Below, piece after piece: positions 18,941 to 26,625 of a stretch of DNA of 64,000 nucleotides. The notes beneath the pieces are model-generated. The model was not told the DNA's origin, did not search any database, and saw only the letters and a list, made by a program, of their open reading frames with translations. The stretch is from Denitrovibrio acetiphilus DSM 12809 (lineage in GTDB: Bacteria; Chrysiogenota; Deferribacteres; Deferribacterales; Geovibrionaceae). The position numbers and the translations under genes are program-made. Numbering within the stretch: position 1 is the first letter of the stretch; the number at the start of each line of letters is the position of its first letter. The stretch covers positions 1,302,001 through 1,366,000 of the forward strand of contig NC_013943.1 of assembly GCF_000025725.1 (NCBI RefSeq). Reading direction: 5' to 3'.

Positions 18941-19726
18941 GTGACAGCCACCACCAGATACAGAACCTTTTTTGAAGAAATCTATGCACAGTATAATAAA
19001 AGAGAATACATCCATACTGACCCCATACATTACCCCCACACGCTTGAAGGGGATAAAGAGTTCATAGCGCTGACCGCTGCTTCTTTTGCCTATGGGAACG
19101 TAAAAGCTATCAAGTCATTCCTGCTCTCTTTCTTTGAACACTACGGAACAGAGCCAGAGAAATTAAACTCTGAGAGCAAAGGGCTCTATTACAGGTTTCA
19201 GTCTGTATCTGATGTGCACTACTATTCTCAGTTTATGCAGAGACTTTACGGTGAATATGGTTCTCTTGAAAACCTTTTTGCCCGCCGTGACACTCTGGAA
19301 GAGGGGATTGATTATTTTTATGAAGTCGTAAACAGAATGTGTCAGGGTGCTGAAAAGGGGTTCTTTTTCCTGTTTCCCAACCCGCGGACTTCAGGAGCTA
19401 AAAGACTTCGTATGTTTCTGCGGTGGATGGTTCGCAAAGATGACGTTGATTTTGGACTGTGGAAGAAATTTTCACCGTCTGAACTGCTGATGCCTATTGA
19501 TACCCATATCCTTCGTTTTGCTAAAAATAACAATATTATAAATAATGACTCTGCCACCAGAAAGAATTTGGAAACAGTGAGCACTTTCTTTAAACAATTA
19601 AACGCGGATGATCCTGCAAAGTATGATTTTGCATTAACAAGGCTCGGTATAATAAATGATTGTAAATATAATTCATGTGAAAAATGTGTTGAGTGTATGC
19701 ATAGATTTACTTGCATTTTTGTTTAA
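18941..19726 (+). CDS. TIGR02757 (DUF2400) family protein
   Basis: A 261-residue protein of the TIGR02757/DUF2400 family, judged from 'THRRTDPI'-like and 'DPIHYPHTLEGDKEFIALTAASFAYGNVKAIKSF' (about residues 25-60) and the 'MPIDTHILRFA' segment followed by a Cys-rich end (CKYNSCEKCVECMHRFTC). The HhH-type helical fold and C-terminal cysteines resemble DNA glycosylases with an Fe-S loop, an inference only. It begins with GTG directly after the stop of the radical SAM gene, with GGAGAGGG as ribosome binding site, so the two are coupled. Confidence 0.75.
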   Translation: MTATTRYRTFFEEIYAQYNKREYIHTDPIHYPHTLEGDKEFIALTAASFAYGNVKAIKSFLLSFFEHYGTEPEKLNSESKGLYYRFQSVSDVHYYSQFMQRLYGEYGSLENLFARRDTLEEGIDYFYEVVNRMCQGAEKGFFFLFPNPRTSGAKRLRMFLRWMVRKDDVDFGLWKKFSPSELLMPIDTHILRFAKNNNIINNDSATRKNLETVSTFFKQLNADDPAKYDFALTRLGIINDCKYNSCEKCVECMHRFTCIFV

Positions 19727-19767
19727 AATGATTATATATGAATATTGCAATATATACTCTATATGCA

Positions 19768-19795
19768 TTGACAAATGAGGAAAATTGTATACTAT
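19768..19795 (+). promoter_or_regulatory. Candidate promoter for trxA
   Basis: A perfect TTGACA (19768-19773), 16 bases and TACTAT (19790-19795; four of six). A transcript starting near 19802 would carry GAGGAGG before the trxA ATG. Confidence 0.5.
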
Positions 19796-19825
19796 TACTA
19801 AGACAGATAACTGAGGAGGAATCAC

Positions 19826-20143
19826 ATGGCAACAGAACTTAACGAAGCCAGTTTTCAGACAGAAGTATTAGATGCGGAAACCCCTGTTCTCATAGACTTC
19901 TGGGCAGTATGGTGCGGACCTTGCAGAATGCTCACCCCAACTATTGAATCTCTTGCTTCCGAATATCAGGGTAAAGTGAAAGTTGGTAAAGTTAACGTAG
20001 ATGAAAACCAGCAGCTTGCAGCAAAGTACGGCATCATGAGCATCCCTACTGTAATGATATTTAACGGCGGAAAAGTTGTTGAGCAGTTTATCGGTGTTCA
20101 ACCAAAAGGTGTATACGAAGACGCTCTGAAAAAATATATCTAG
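19826..20143 (+). CDS. trxA: Thioredoxin
   Basis: A 105-residue classical thioredoxin with the redox motif WCGPC (Cys30 and Cys33), the cis-proline segment SIPTVMIF (about residues 73-80) and the FIGVQ tail. It keeps cytoplasmic protein thiols reduced. GAGGAGG nine bases upstream sets the start. The zinc ribbon gene follows after 8 bases, and a terminator ends the unit. Confidence 0.97.
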   Translation: MATELNEASFQTEVLDAETPVLIDFWAVWCGPCRMLTPTIESLASEYQGKVKVGKVNVDENQQLAAKYGIMSIPTVMIFNGGKVVEQFIGVQPKGVYEDALKKYI

Positions 20144-20151
20144 GATTCCTT

Positions 20152-20346
20152 ATGCCGATCTATGAATACAAGTGTAAAAAGTGTGATAATCAGTTTTCTA
20201 AACTTGTTTTCAATATGGATACTAAAATAGAGTGCCCCATATGCAAAAGTGAAAATTGTGAAAAATTAATATCCAGGGTCTCAGCTTCATCAGGCAGTTC
20301 CGTTAAGAACGATTTTTCCGGTGGGTGTGCCTCTGGGTTTAGTTGA
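20152..20346 (+). CDS. FmdB-family zinc ribbon protein
   Basis: A 64-residue protein with the FmdB/CxxC_CXXC_SSSS regulatory-type zinc ribbon: MPIYEYKCKKCDNQF at the start, then CPICKS, giving two CxxC pairs about 19 residues apart. The tail is Ser/Gly-rich. The family's role is not settled, though members sit beside amide- and one-carbon-metabolism genes elsewhere. Co-transcribed with trxA. Confidence 0.85.
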   Translation: MPIYEYKCKKCDNQFSKLVFNMDTKIECPICKSENCEKLISRVSASSGSSVKNDFSGGCASGFS

Positions 20347-20385
20347 GCAAATTAATTTGCATCAGGTAGGTGCTATAAGAATACA

Positions 20386-20416
20386 AAGCGGGTCTTGAAA
20401 AGGATCCGCTTTTTTT
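20386..20416 (+). terminator. Terminator after trxA and the zinc ribbon gene
   Basis: AAGCGGGTC and GATCCGCTT pair (one G-U) around an 8-base loop, followed by six or seven T. It lies about 40 bases after the stop. Confidence 0.85.
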
Positions 20417-20775
20417 GAATAAAACTAAAACTAGACAATTAAATTATTTCTATATATGAATTATCGACTATTCAATGTACATTTTTCACATGAATCACAC
20501 CACCTCAACATCGATTAAGTTTTCAATATATCAGCGTCTTGATATGTATTAAGCACATAGGCAGAACAATCTGTATCATTTTAGAAAGAAATAGGTGTAA
20601 ACTATCCTTTTTTATATTGACTTACTTTTGTATGTAAGGTAATGATATTGAAAATCGTTATCATAGAAATACTGTGTACAGATTTTGGAAAGGAATTATA
20701 GGCTTTTGATATGTCAGAATTTTATTTGACTTCAAGATTGTAATCTTACCATTATGTTATTTTTTGGAGAGTGTA
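20417..20775. other. Gene-free upstream region of the feo operon
   Basis: No coding frame is credible. A Fur-like box lies at 20644-20662. TTGACT at 20617-20622 could serve as -35 box, but no good -10 box follows at the usual spacing. The first 200 bases show nothing I recognise. Confidence 0.6.
20644..20662 (+). promoter_or_regulatory. Fur-like box upstream of feoA
   Basis: GATATTGAAAATCGTTATC agrees at 16 of 19 positions with the classical Fur consensus GATAATGATAATCATTATC, which I compared by eye. It sits about 115 bases before feoA, just downstream of a TTGACT hexamer, where a bound repressor would block transcription in iron-replete cells. Confidence 0.7.
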
Positions 20776-21009
20776 ATGGAAATATCCATGAGAAGTATGA
20801 AGAAAGATCAGAAGGGGCGCATTACAAGTGTCCAGTGCGAAGGGGAACTGCGTCAGCGTATTAATGATATGGGGCTGACTCCCGGGGCAGAAATCAAGAT
20901 CGTAGGTAGGGCTCCTCTGAAGGACCCTGTGGCTCTTAAAGTCAGAGGTTTTACAGTTAGTCTTCGTAACAACGAAGCTGACCATATCACAGTAGAAGTT
21001 GAGGATTAA
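20776..21009 (+). CDS. feoA: Ferrous iron transport protein A
   Basis: A 77-residue SH3-like FeoA, which binds the FeoB G domain and assists Fe(2+) uptake. Family features are 'QRINDMGLTPGAEIKIVGRAPLKDPV' and the beta-rich end. I chose ATG 20776, preceded by GGAGAG, over a TTG 12 bases upstream. It is separated from feoB by 2 bases and preceded by the Fur-like box. Confidence 0.93.
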   Translation: MEISMRSMKKDQKGRITSVQCEGELRQRINDMGLTPGAEIKIVGRAPLKDPVALKVRGFTVSLRNNEADHITVEVED

Positions 21010-21011
21010 TT

Positions 21012-23201
21012 ATGAAAAATATTGCGATTGCCGGAAACCCTAACTGTGGGAAAACCTCTCTGTTTAACAATATTACCGGGGCTAACTACCACGTTGCGAA
21101 CTATCCCGGTGTTACCGTTGAAAAGAAAGAAGCATCTGTCAAGCACAACGGGTCAGTTTTTAATATCGTTGACCTTCCCGGAACATATAGCCTCAGTCCT
21201 TATTCTCTTGAGGAGGTTGTTGCCAGAGACTATGTTGTTAATGAAAAACCAGAGGTTGTGGTGGATGTTCTGGATGCATCAAACCTGGAACGTAACCTGT
21301 ATATGTTTGTCCAGTTTATGGAACTGGAAGTGCCTGTTGTCTTAGCGCTCAATATGGTGGATGTTGCAAAGAAACGTAATATCCATATTGACGTTGATCT
21401 TCTTGCTAAGAAGCTGGGTGCTCCGGTTGTTGAGACAGTGGCAAGAGAAAATAAAGGTACTGGACTACTCCTTGACAGAATTGACGATTTTATCAACAGT
21501 GGCAAACCTAAACCGGATTTCAAAATATCTTATGGTCAGGATATAGACTCCACTCTTGATAAAATGACTCCTATAGTAGAGAAAAACGATTTTCTGACAG
21601 ATAAATACCCTGCCAGATGGGTTGCTCTTAAATATCTTGAGAATGATGAACAGGTGCATGCTCAGGGTGCCTTGAATATGGAAGTGCACAAAAAACTGCT
21701 CGACATTACAGATGAACTTAATAACCATCTGCGTTCTACACTTAAAGTCACTGCGGAAAACCTCATTGCTGATTATAGGTATGGATTTATTAACTCAATA
21801 CTTAAAGGGGTTGTGGTTGCAGAAGAGTCAAATATGGACAGGCTCTTTCTGAGTGATAAGATTGATAAGGTTTTGACAAACAGATTGTTCGGACCTCTTC
21901 TGATGATTGCTTTTCTTTACGGGATATATGAAGTTACATTCTGGGCAAGTGAATTTCCTGTCGGCTGGCTTGAGACAGCTTTCGGCTGGCTTTCCGGCAT
22001 CGTTGATGCCGGACTCAATGACGGGCTTCTTAAATCTCTGATAATATCAGGTATTATAGATGGTGTCGGTGGGGTACTTGGTTTTGCACCGCTTATCCTG
22101 TTTATGTTCTTTGCAATAGCAATTCTTGAAGATTCAGGTTACATGGCTCGTACAGCTTATATGCTTGATAGAGTTTTCCGTTTCTTCGGTCTTCAGGGTA
22201 ATTCTGTCGTTGCTTATATAGTTTCAGGTGGTATCGCTGGCGGATGTGCTGTCCCTGGTGTTATGGCTGCCAGAACTATCAAGGGTGAAAAAGAACGTCT
22301 TATCACTATCCTGACTGCTCCTTTTATGCCCTGTGGTGCAAAACTTCCTATATATGCACTTATTATTGCAGCTTTTTTTCAGGAACACAGAAGTACAATA
22401 ATGCTTGGTATTACGCTTATAAGCTGGCTTCTCGCTCTTATTGTTGCACGCATACTGGGCGCTTTTGTCCTTAAAGAGCATTCATCTGCTTTCGTTATGG
22501 AACTCCCTCCATACAGAATGCCTACGCTTAAAGGACTCATTATCCACGCATGGGAGAGATGCTGGATGTACATAAGAAAAGCTGGTACCGTTATCCTCGC
22601 TATATCCATTCTTCTCTGGGTCCTTATGACTTTCCCAGGGCTTAACGCAGAAGAAGAGCAGGCTTTTGAATCTCAGATCGCTGCGGTTGAGCAAAACTAC
22701 ACTAAAGATGTTCTGCTTGAAGCCGGCAGTGATGCTGAAGAAGTTTCAGAGCCAGCTTCAGAACTTCGCGATAAACTTGCAACAATTGATGCTGAGATGG
22801 CAGCGATGAATATCAAAGAGTCTGTAGCTGGTAAAATAGGTATTGCTCTTGAATCTGTTACAAAATATGCAGGTTTTGACTGGAAAACAAATATCGCTCT
22901 TGTTGGTGGTATTGCAGCTAAAGAAGTTGTTGTATCAGCTCTTGGTACTGCATACTCACTTGGCGAAGTAGACATAGAGGACTCTGTGCCTCTCGCAGAA
23001 AGTCTGATCAGTAAGTCGGGCTGGACAATGGCTAATGCTTTGTCACTGCTTACTTTTATACTGCTCTATTCCCCTTGTTTCGTAACAGTGGTTGCCATTG
23101 CAAAAGAGACTGGTTCGTGGAAATGGGCAAGCTTTACAGTTGTTGGTTATACATTGGTTGCATTCCTTGCATCTATAGCTGTATACCAGATAATCGCCTA
23201 A
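21012..23201 (+). CDS. feoB: Ferrous iron transporter FeoB
   Basis: A 729-residue inner-membrane GTPase-transporter for Fe(2+). The cytosolic G domain has G1 GNPNCGKTS (residues 7-15), G3 DLPGTYSL and G4 NMVD, followed by the helical GDI domain to about residue 270, and then the polytopic permease with two 'Gate' halves (the conserved cysteine in 'AGGCAVPGV' and 'YSPCFVTVVAIAKETGSW' near the C-terminus). A soluble charged loop (about 560-620) splits the last part. GAGG precedes the start, and feoA is 2 bases upstream. Confidence 0.97.
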   Translation: MKNIAIAGNPNCGKTSLFNNITGANYHVANYPGVTVEKKEASVKHNGSVFNIVDLPGTYSLSPYSLEEVVARDYVVNEKPEVVVDVLDASNLERNLYMFVQFMELEVPVVLALNMVDVAKKRNIHIDVDLLAKKLGAPVVETVARENKGTGLLLDRIDDFINSGKPKPDFKISYGQDIDSTLDKMTPIVEKNDFLTDKYPARWVALKYLENDEQVHAQGALNMEVHKKLLDITDELNNHLRSTLKVTAENLIADYRYGFINSILKGVVVAEESNMDRLFLSDKIDKVLTNRLFGPLLMIAFLYGIYEVTFWASEFPVGWLETAFGWLSGIVDAGLNDGLLKSLIISGIIDGVGGVLGFAPLILFMFFAIAILEDSGYMARTAYMLDRVFRFFGLQGNSVVAYIVSGGIAGGCAVPGVMAARTIKGEKERLITILTAPFMPCGAKLPIYALIIAAFFQEHRSTIMLGITLISWLLALIVARILGAFVLKEHSSAFVMELPPYRMPTLKGLIIHAWERCWMYIRKAGTVILAISILLWVLMTFPGLNAEEEQAFESQIAAVEQNYTKDVLLEAGSDAEEVSEPASELRDKLATIDAEMAAMNIKESVAGKIGIALESVTKYAGFDWKTNIALVGGIAAKEVVVSALGTAYSLGEVDIEDSVPLAESLISKSGWTMANALSLLTFILLYSPCFVTVVAIAKETGSWKWASFTVVGYTLVAFLASIAVYQIIA

Positions 23202-23213
23202 AAGGAGGTATGA

Positions 23214-23360
23214 ATGGTAAGTAATATGATCGTTTTTGCCCTTATAGCGTGGGCAGCTGCATATAGCACTTATAAATTATCCGTGTTTGTAAAAGACGCA
23301 GGCAAGGATAAGCCCGTGAAGTGCTCCTGTAGTAGTTGTCCGTACGTTGGAACTAAATAA
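23214..23360 (+). CDS. FeoB-associated Cys-rich small membrane protein
   Basis: A 48-residue protein read directly from the sequence: one membrane helix (residues about 5-24), a short Lys/Asp-rich stretch and a tail with CSCSSC. This is the layout of the FeoB-associated Cys-rich membrane protein family (Pfam PF12669). AAGGAGG lies 5 bases before ATG 23214, and the gene begins 12 bases after feoB. The cysteines may bind Fe(2+) as it crosses the membrane, an inference from context. Confidence 0.8.
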   Translation: MVSNMIVFALIAWAAAYSTYKLSVFVKDAGKDKPVKCSCSSCPYVGTK

Positions 23361-23483
23361 CGTTAAGTGTTCATAGCTGCAAAATGTGGCTTGGCTACTA
23401 TTTCTGGTAGTTTAACATTTGACCAAATGTCTGTATCTATTAATATGTAGATAACAGAATAATAGTTTCAAAAAATATAAAGT

Positions 23484-23509
23484 ATACGGTAGACCTAAAA
23501 CTACCGTAT
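23484..23509. other. Perfect short inverted repeat between feo and the LuxR gene
   Basis: ATACGGTAG (23484-23492) and CTACCGTAT (23501-23509) form a 9-bp perfect stem with an 8-base loop. There is no T-run after it, so it is not a clean terminator. It could be an operator or the start of a small RNA leading into the hairpin at 23519-23568. Confidence 0.45.
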
Positions 23510-23518
23510 CCCGCATTG

Positions 23519-23568
23519 GCCGTCAGATCGCAACATTTTTCCGGGCTTTGCATCTGGCGGCATTTTTT
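23519..23568 (+). terminator. Terminator-like hairpin downstream of feo operon
   Basis: GCCGTCAGAT (23519-23528) pairs with ATCTGGCGGC (23552-23561) apart from one wobble pair, followed by A and six T. The loop is about 23 bases. It would end transcription from feoB and its companion, or a short RNA arising in this gap. Confidence 0.7.
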
Positions 23569-23571
23569 ATG

Positions 23572-23580
23572 TGGTATAAT
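23572..23580 (+). promoter_or_regulatory. Extended -10 promoter element for the LuxR-type gene
   Basis: TGGTATAAT is an exact extended -10 (TGnTATAAT), 33 bases before ATG 23613. No -35 box is needed for this class, and none is convincing here. Confidence 0.5.
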
Positions 23581-23612
23581 TACATATCAATAAATATTCA
23601 AGTTGGTTTAGT

Positions 23613-24350
23613 ATGTATGAGTTAAGTAAAACGGACTATAAGGCTGTCTTAGATCTTGTTACAACTCTTGTAAATGTTAAATCAATTTCAGCCTTTGCAG
23701 AGATGCTTATCAATTCTAAAGAGCTGTTAGGCTTCGACTCGGTAGTTATGGCAGAGCTCCAGTTTCATAAAACCTGTACGCATAAAATTATCTATAGTGA
23801 TAATGCATTTATGCAGAGAACAGATGACTATGTTGTTCCGATGGAAGATTATGCTGCGGATAAAGTCTTTCCGCAAATACTGGCTGGAAAAGAAGTTATA
23901 AAAGTTACTAACAGTCCTGTTTATGTACATGATGTGATTTTTCAGCATGCCGGAAATGCCGGGAGTAAACCCTGCGAAAACGAAGACAGGTATATACTGG
24001 CAAAAATGAATCATGAAACCCAGATAGCAAGCCTGATTGTTTTTGTTGTGAATGCTAAAGAGTCGGAGGGTAAGTTTGAACAGATAGCGTGTTATTTACA
24101 CGCGCACCTTCTGACAAACTATGTCAGAATCCTGAGTGTTTCTAATGAAAATATAATTAAACTTAGTGGAAGGGAGAAAAGTGTGCTTACCTGGCTTAAG
24201 TACGGAAAAACGTCTTGGGAAGTCGCCAAAATTCTTAACATAACCGAAAACACTGTAAATTTTCATATCAAAAATATCAAAAACAAACTAAATGCCACAA
24301 ACAGACAACACGCCGTAGCCATCGCTATTGCCAAAAGCATCATTTCATAA
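23613..24350 (+). CDS. LuxR-type transcriptional regulator (solo)
   Basis: A 245-residue regulator. The C-terminal 60 residues are a LuxR/GerE helix-turn-helix (LSGREKSVLTWLKYGKTSWEVAKILNITENTVNFHIKNI), with the invariant Glu, Leu and Gly seen. The N-terminal 160 residues have the length and fold pattern of an autoinducer-binding domain, but the Trp-x3-Tyr and Asp-Pro residues used to bind acyl-homoserine lactones are not visible, and no luxI-type synthase is nearby. Its ligand is therefore unknown. An extended -10 element and a T-rich leader precede it, and a bidirectional terminator follows. Confidence 0.82.
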   Translation: MYELSKTDYKAVLDLVTTLVNVKSISAFAEMLINSKELLGFDSVVMAELQFHKTCTHKIIYSDNAFMQRTDDYVVPMEDYAADKVFPQILAGKEVIKVTNSPVYVHDVIFQHAGNAGSKPCENEDRYILAKMNHETQIASLIVFVVNAKESEGKFEQIACYLHAHLLTNYVRILSVSNENIIKLSGREKSVLTWLKYGKTSWEVAKILNITENTVNFHIKNIKNKLNATNRQHAVAIAIAKSIIS

Positions 24351-24430
24351 ATATCCGACAAGCCACTTCTGAGCCTTAGTTACTTTATTTCCATATGTCT
24401 TTCTAATATTGATAAAAACAGACGTAAAAA

Positions 24431-24454
24431 AAGCCGGACATAAATGCCCGGCTT
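24431..24454. terminator. Bidirectional terminator between LuxR and RRM genes
   Basis: AAGCCGG and CCGGCTT (with additional CA/TG pairing) form a stem around TAAA. A-rich sequence precedes it and GTTGTT follows, so it can act on both strands between convergent genes. Confidence 0.8.
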
Positions 24455-24480
24455 GTTGTTATTTTAAGCTTAAACAGAGA

Positions 24481-24765
24481 TTAGTATCTTCTGTTGTTGA
24501 AGCCGCCGCCGCTGCGGTCGTTGTTTCTTGGTTTAGCTTCGTTAACAGTAAGGTTTCTGCCGCCGAATTCTGTTCCGTTAAGTTGTTCGATAGCTGCTTT
24601 AGCTTGTTCAGCATCAGCCATTTCTACGAAACCGAAGCCTTTAGAACGGCCTGTGTCTCTGTCTGTGATTATTCTTGCTGAGTCAACTTGACCCATGTTT
24701 TCAAAAAGCTCGAAAAGTTCGTCTTCGCTGGATGTGTAGCTAAGGTTTCCTACATAAATGTTCAT
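24481..24765 (-). CDS. RNA-binding protein with one RRM domain
   Basis: A 94-residue RRM protein: RNP2 'IYVGNLSY' at residues 3-10, RNP1 'KGFGFVEM' near residue 42, then a short Asn/Arg/Gly-rich tail (RSGGGFNNRRY). Proteins of this kind, common in cyanobacteria and many other bacteria, bind single-stranded RNA and often rise in the cold. I placed the start at ATG 24765, after GAGGAAC; upstream in-frame sequence to 24879 does not belong to the domain. The leader is unusually long (see the promoter at 25003-25030). Confidence 0.93.
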   Translation of the reverse strand: MNIYVGNLSYTSSEDELFELFENMGQVDSARIITDRDTGRSKGFGFVEMADAEQAKAAIEQLNGTEFGGRNLTVNEAKPRNNDRSGGGFNNRRY

Positions 24766-25392
24766 AAAATGTTCCTCATAAATTTTTATTGTCAAATACA
24801 AGAGATCGCCTGAACTCTGGGACGTGATACAAAATACTGGATGGTGTTTGTGATCACCGGAAGCAGTAACTAAAAACAAATTTATGTGGGCATTTTATTG
24901 AAGAATATTCAATGCGAAGCTTGGTAAACTGTCAGTTCTGATTCAAAATCCAAATTTGCTAACAACCCTCAGAATCTTTAAGATTCATGATTGACTAAAA
25001 ACACTATAGTCGATTCATAGAATAAAGCAAGAATTATTTATCAAAAATTTACTTTCATTACTCTTGCTTTGTGACTGACTTTGTTAAATAAATAGGATCA
25101 GATAAGTAAAATTAATTATGAAAACGGGATGTGATACCTCCTAATTGTCCGCTGTGGGTTTGTGATGCAGTGTATTAATAATAGGTATGAACTATCTTCA
25201 CCTAAAACTGATCTGTAAAACCAGAGGTAATATCTAAAGTCTCTTGATAGATAAAGGCGCGGGCTGCGGTTATTCTTTGGGATGTTTTAGGTAATACGTT
25301 CAGATATTTTACAAAGTACCTTATGTATTTGATATTGAAAAATGCGTCTTTGCTGTTAATGTATTAATCAGATTTATTATACGGAGAAAAAT
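24766..25392. other. Gene-free region with several inverted repeats
   Basis: This stretch separates the divergent RRM gene and AhbD-like gene and holds no credible coding frame. It has short inverted repeats: GAATCTT/AAGATTC at 24972-24986, and AAAGCAAGA/TCTTGCTTT at 25024-25032 and 25062-25070. The first lies in the probable leader of the RRM gene. Downstream of 25100 I see no recognised element. Confidence 0.55.
25003..25030 (-). promoter_or_regulatory. Candidate promoter for the RRM gene, implying a long leader
   Basis: On the minus strand TTGCTT (25030-25025), 16 bases and TATAGT (25008-25003; five of six). A start near 24996 would leave a leader of about 230 bases before ATG 24765. Confidence 0.4.
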
Positions 25393-26460
25393 ATGTCAGA
25401 AAAAATCTGGGAACTTAAATGGATGGCTTGGGAAATCACATCAAAATGCAACCTGAAATGTGTTCACTGCCGTTCTTCTTCGGGTATACATTCCGCCGTT
25501 GGAAAGTTTACACTGGAAAAATCTAAGAAGTTTATAGACGATCTCATAGAGTTTGCTAACCCTGTGATAGTGCTTACAGGCGGCGAACCGCTCATGAGGG
25601 AAGATATATTTGATATAGCGAGTTACGGCACTTCAAAAGGGCTTCGTATGGCGATGGCCACAAACGGGTCTCTGGTAACCGACGAAGTGTGTGAAAAGAT
25701 GCTGGCATCAGGCATAAGAATCTGCTCGCTCAGCCTCGACGGCTCCACGCCGGAAGTGCATGATGATTTCCGACAGCAAGAGGGGTCATTTCAGGCTGTT
25801 ATGGACGCTGCCGCCCTTTTCAGAAAACATGGTATAAAATTTATAATCAACTCATCTTTTGCAAAGCGGAATCAACACGATATTATGAATACATATAAAT
25901 TGGCGAAAAGTCTTCAGCCTACTGCATGGTATATGTTCCTTATCGTTCCGACAGGTCGTGGCGAAGAGCTTATGAAAGAGCTTATCAGCAAAGAAGACTA
26001 CGAAGAGATACTGAACTGGCACTATGAAATGGAACGAGAAGAGGAAGATATCCTCGTTCGCCCTACCTGCGCACCGCAGTATTACAGGATATGGCACGAT
26101 CGGAGCCAGAAAGAGGGGAAAGACAAAGATCGCAGGAGCCTTACGTTTTCAACCGGAGGCGGAAAAGGCTGTATAGCAGGTCAGACTATTGCGCTTGTTA
26201 ATTCGAACGGTGATGTTCTCCCCTGCTCATATTTTCCTGTAAACGGCGGTAATGTTTTTGAGAAGTCACTCAAAGAGATATGGGATACCTCTGAACTTTT
26301 TCAGGATATGCGGAAATTTAAAGATTACGAAGGTAAGTGCGGTGTCTGCAAGCATCTCGGTGTCTGCGGCGGCTGCCGTGCACGTTCGTACGCTGTTACA
26401 GGCAACTACATGGCAGAAGAGCCGTTTTGCGATTATATCCCGGCTAATTATAAAGGGTAA
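25393..26460 (+). CDS. AhbD-like radical SAM/SPASM protein
   Basis: A 355-residue radical SAM enzyme with the cluster motif CNLKCVHC (Cys19, Cys23, Cys26), 'TGGEP', and a C-terminal SPASM-type Cys set ([19 protein letters not shown], then Cys near the end). The whole pattern resembles AhbD, the heme b synthase of the siroheme-dependent pathway, which removes two propionate carboxyls from Fe-coproporphyrin III; related NirJ and PqqE-type enzymes are alternatives. No ahbA/B/C gene is in the window, while hemE and hemH are. GGAG precedes ATG 25393, and a strong terminator ends the unit. Confidence 0.75.
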   Translation: MSEKIWELKWMAWEITSKCNLKCVHCRSSSGIHSAVGKFTLEKSKKFIDDLIEFANPVIVLTGGEPLMREDIFDIASYGTSKGLRMAMATNGSLVTDEVCEKMLASGIRICSLSLDGSTPEVHDDFRQQEGSFQAVMDAAALFRKHGIKFIINSSFAKRNQHDIMNTYKLAKSLQPTAWYMFLIVPTGRGEELMKELISKEDYEEILNWHYEMEREEEDILVRPTCAPQYYRIWHDRSQKEGKDKDRRSLTFSTGGGKGCIAGQTIALVNSNGDVLPCSYFPVNGGNVFEKSLKEIWDTSELFQDMRKFKDYEGKCGVCKHLGVCGGCRARSYAVTGNYMAEEPFCDYIPANYKG

Positions 26461-26493
26461 GTTTTTAACTTTTTACTGTTGTTCTATAAACAG

Positions 26494-26545
26494 GAGCACT
26501 GTTGAAACTAGCTGTACGCTTAGGTTTCAGTAGTGCTCTTTTTTT
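26494..26545 (+). terminator. Terminator after the AhbD-like gene
   Basis: A 15-base stem with two mismatches (26494-26508 with 26524-26538) followed by eight T. Confidence 0.85.
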
Positions 26546-26625
26546 TGTGTCTTGATTACCTGCTATTTAGCATCTTGACATCACACAAATTATGTTTTAA
26601 AATTCCAAACGTTTAGAGGAGTGAT

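Noticed and set aside
23613-24350. A quorum-sensing circuit
   Set aside because: No synthase gene is near and the AHL-binding residues are not visible, so only a solo regulator is claimed.
25321-25392. A promoter TTGCTG-TATTAT for the AhbD-like gene
   Set aside because: The spacing is 19 bases and the start would fall inside the ribosome binding site region, so it is not credible.
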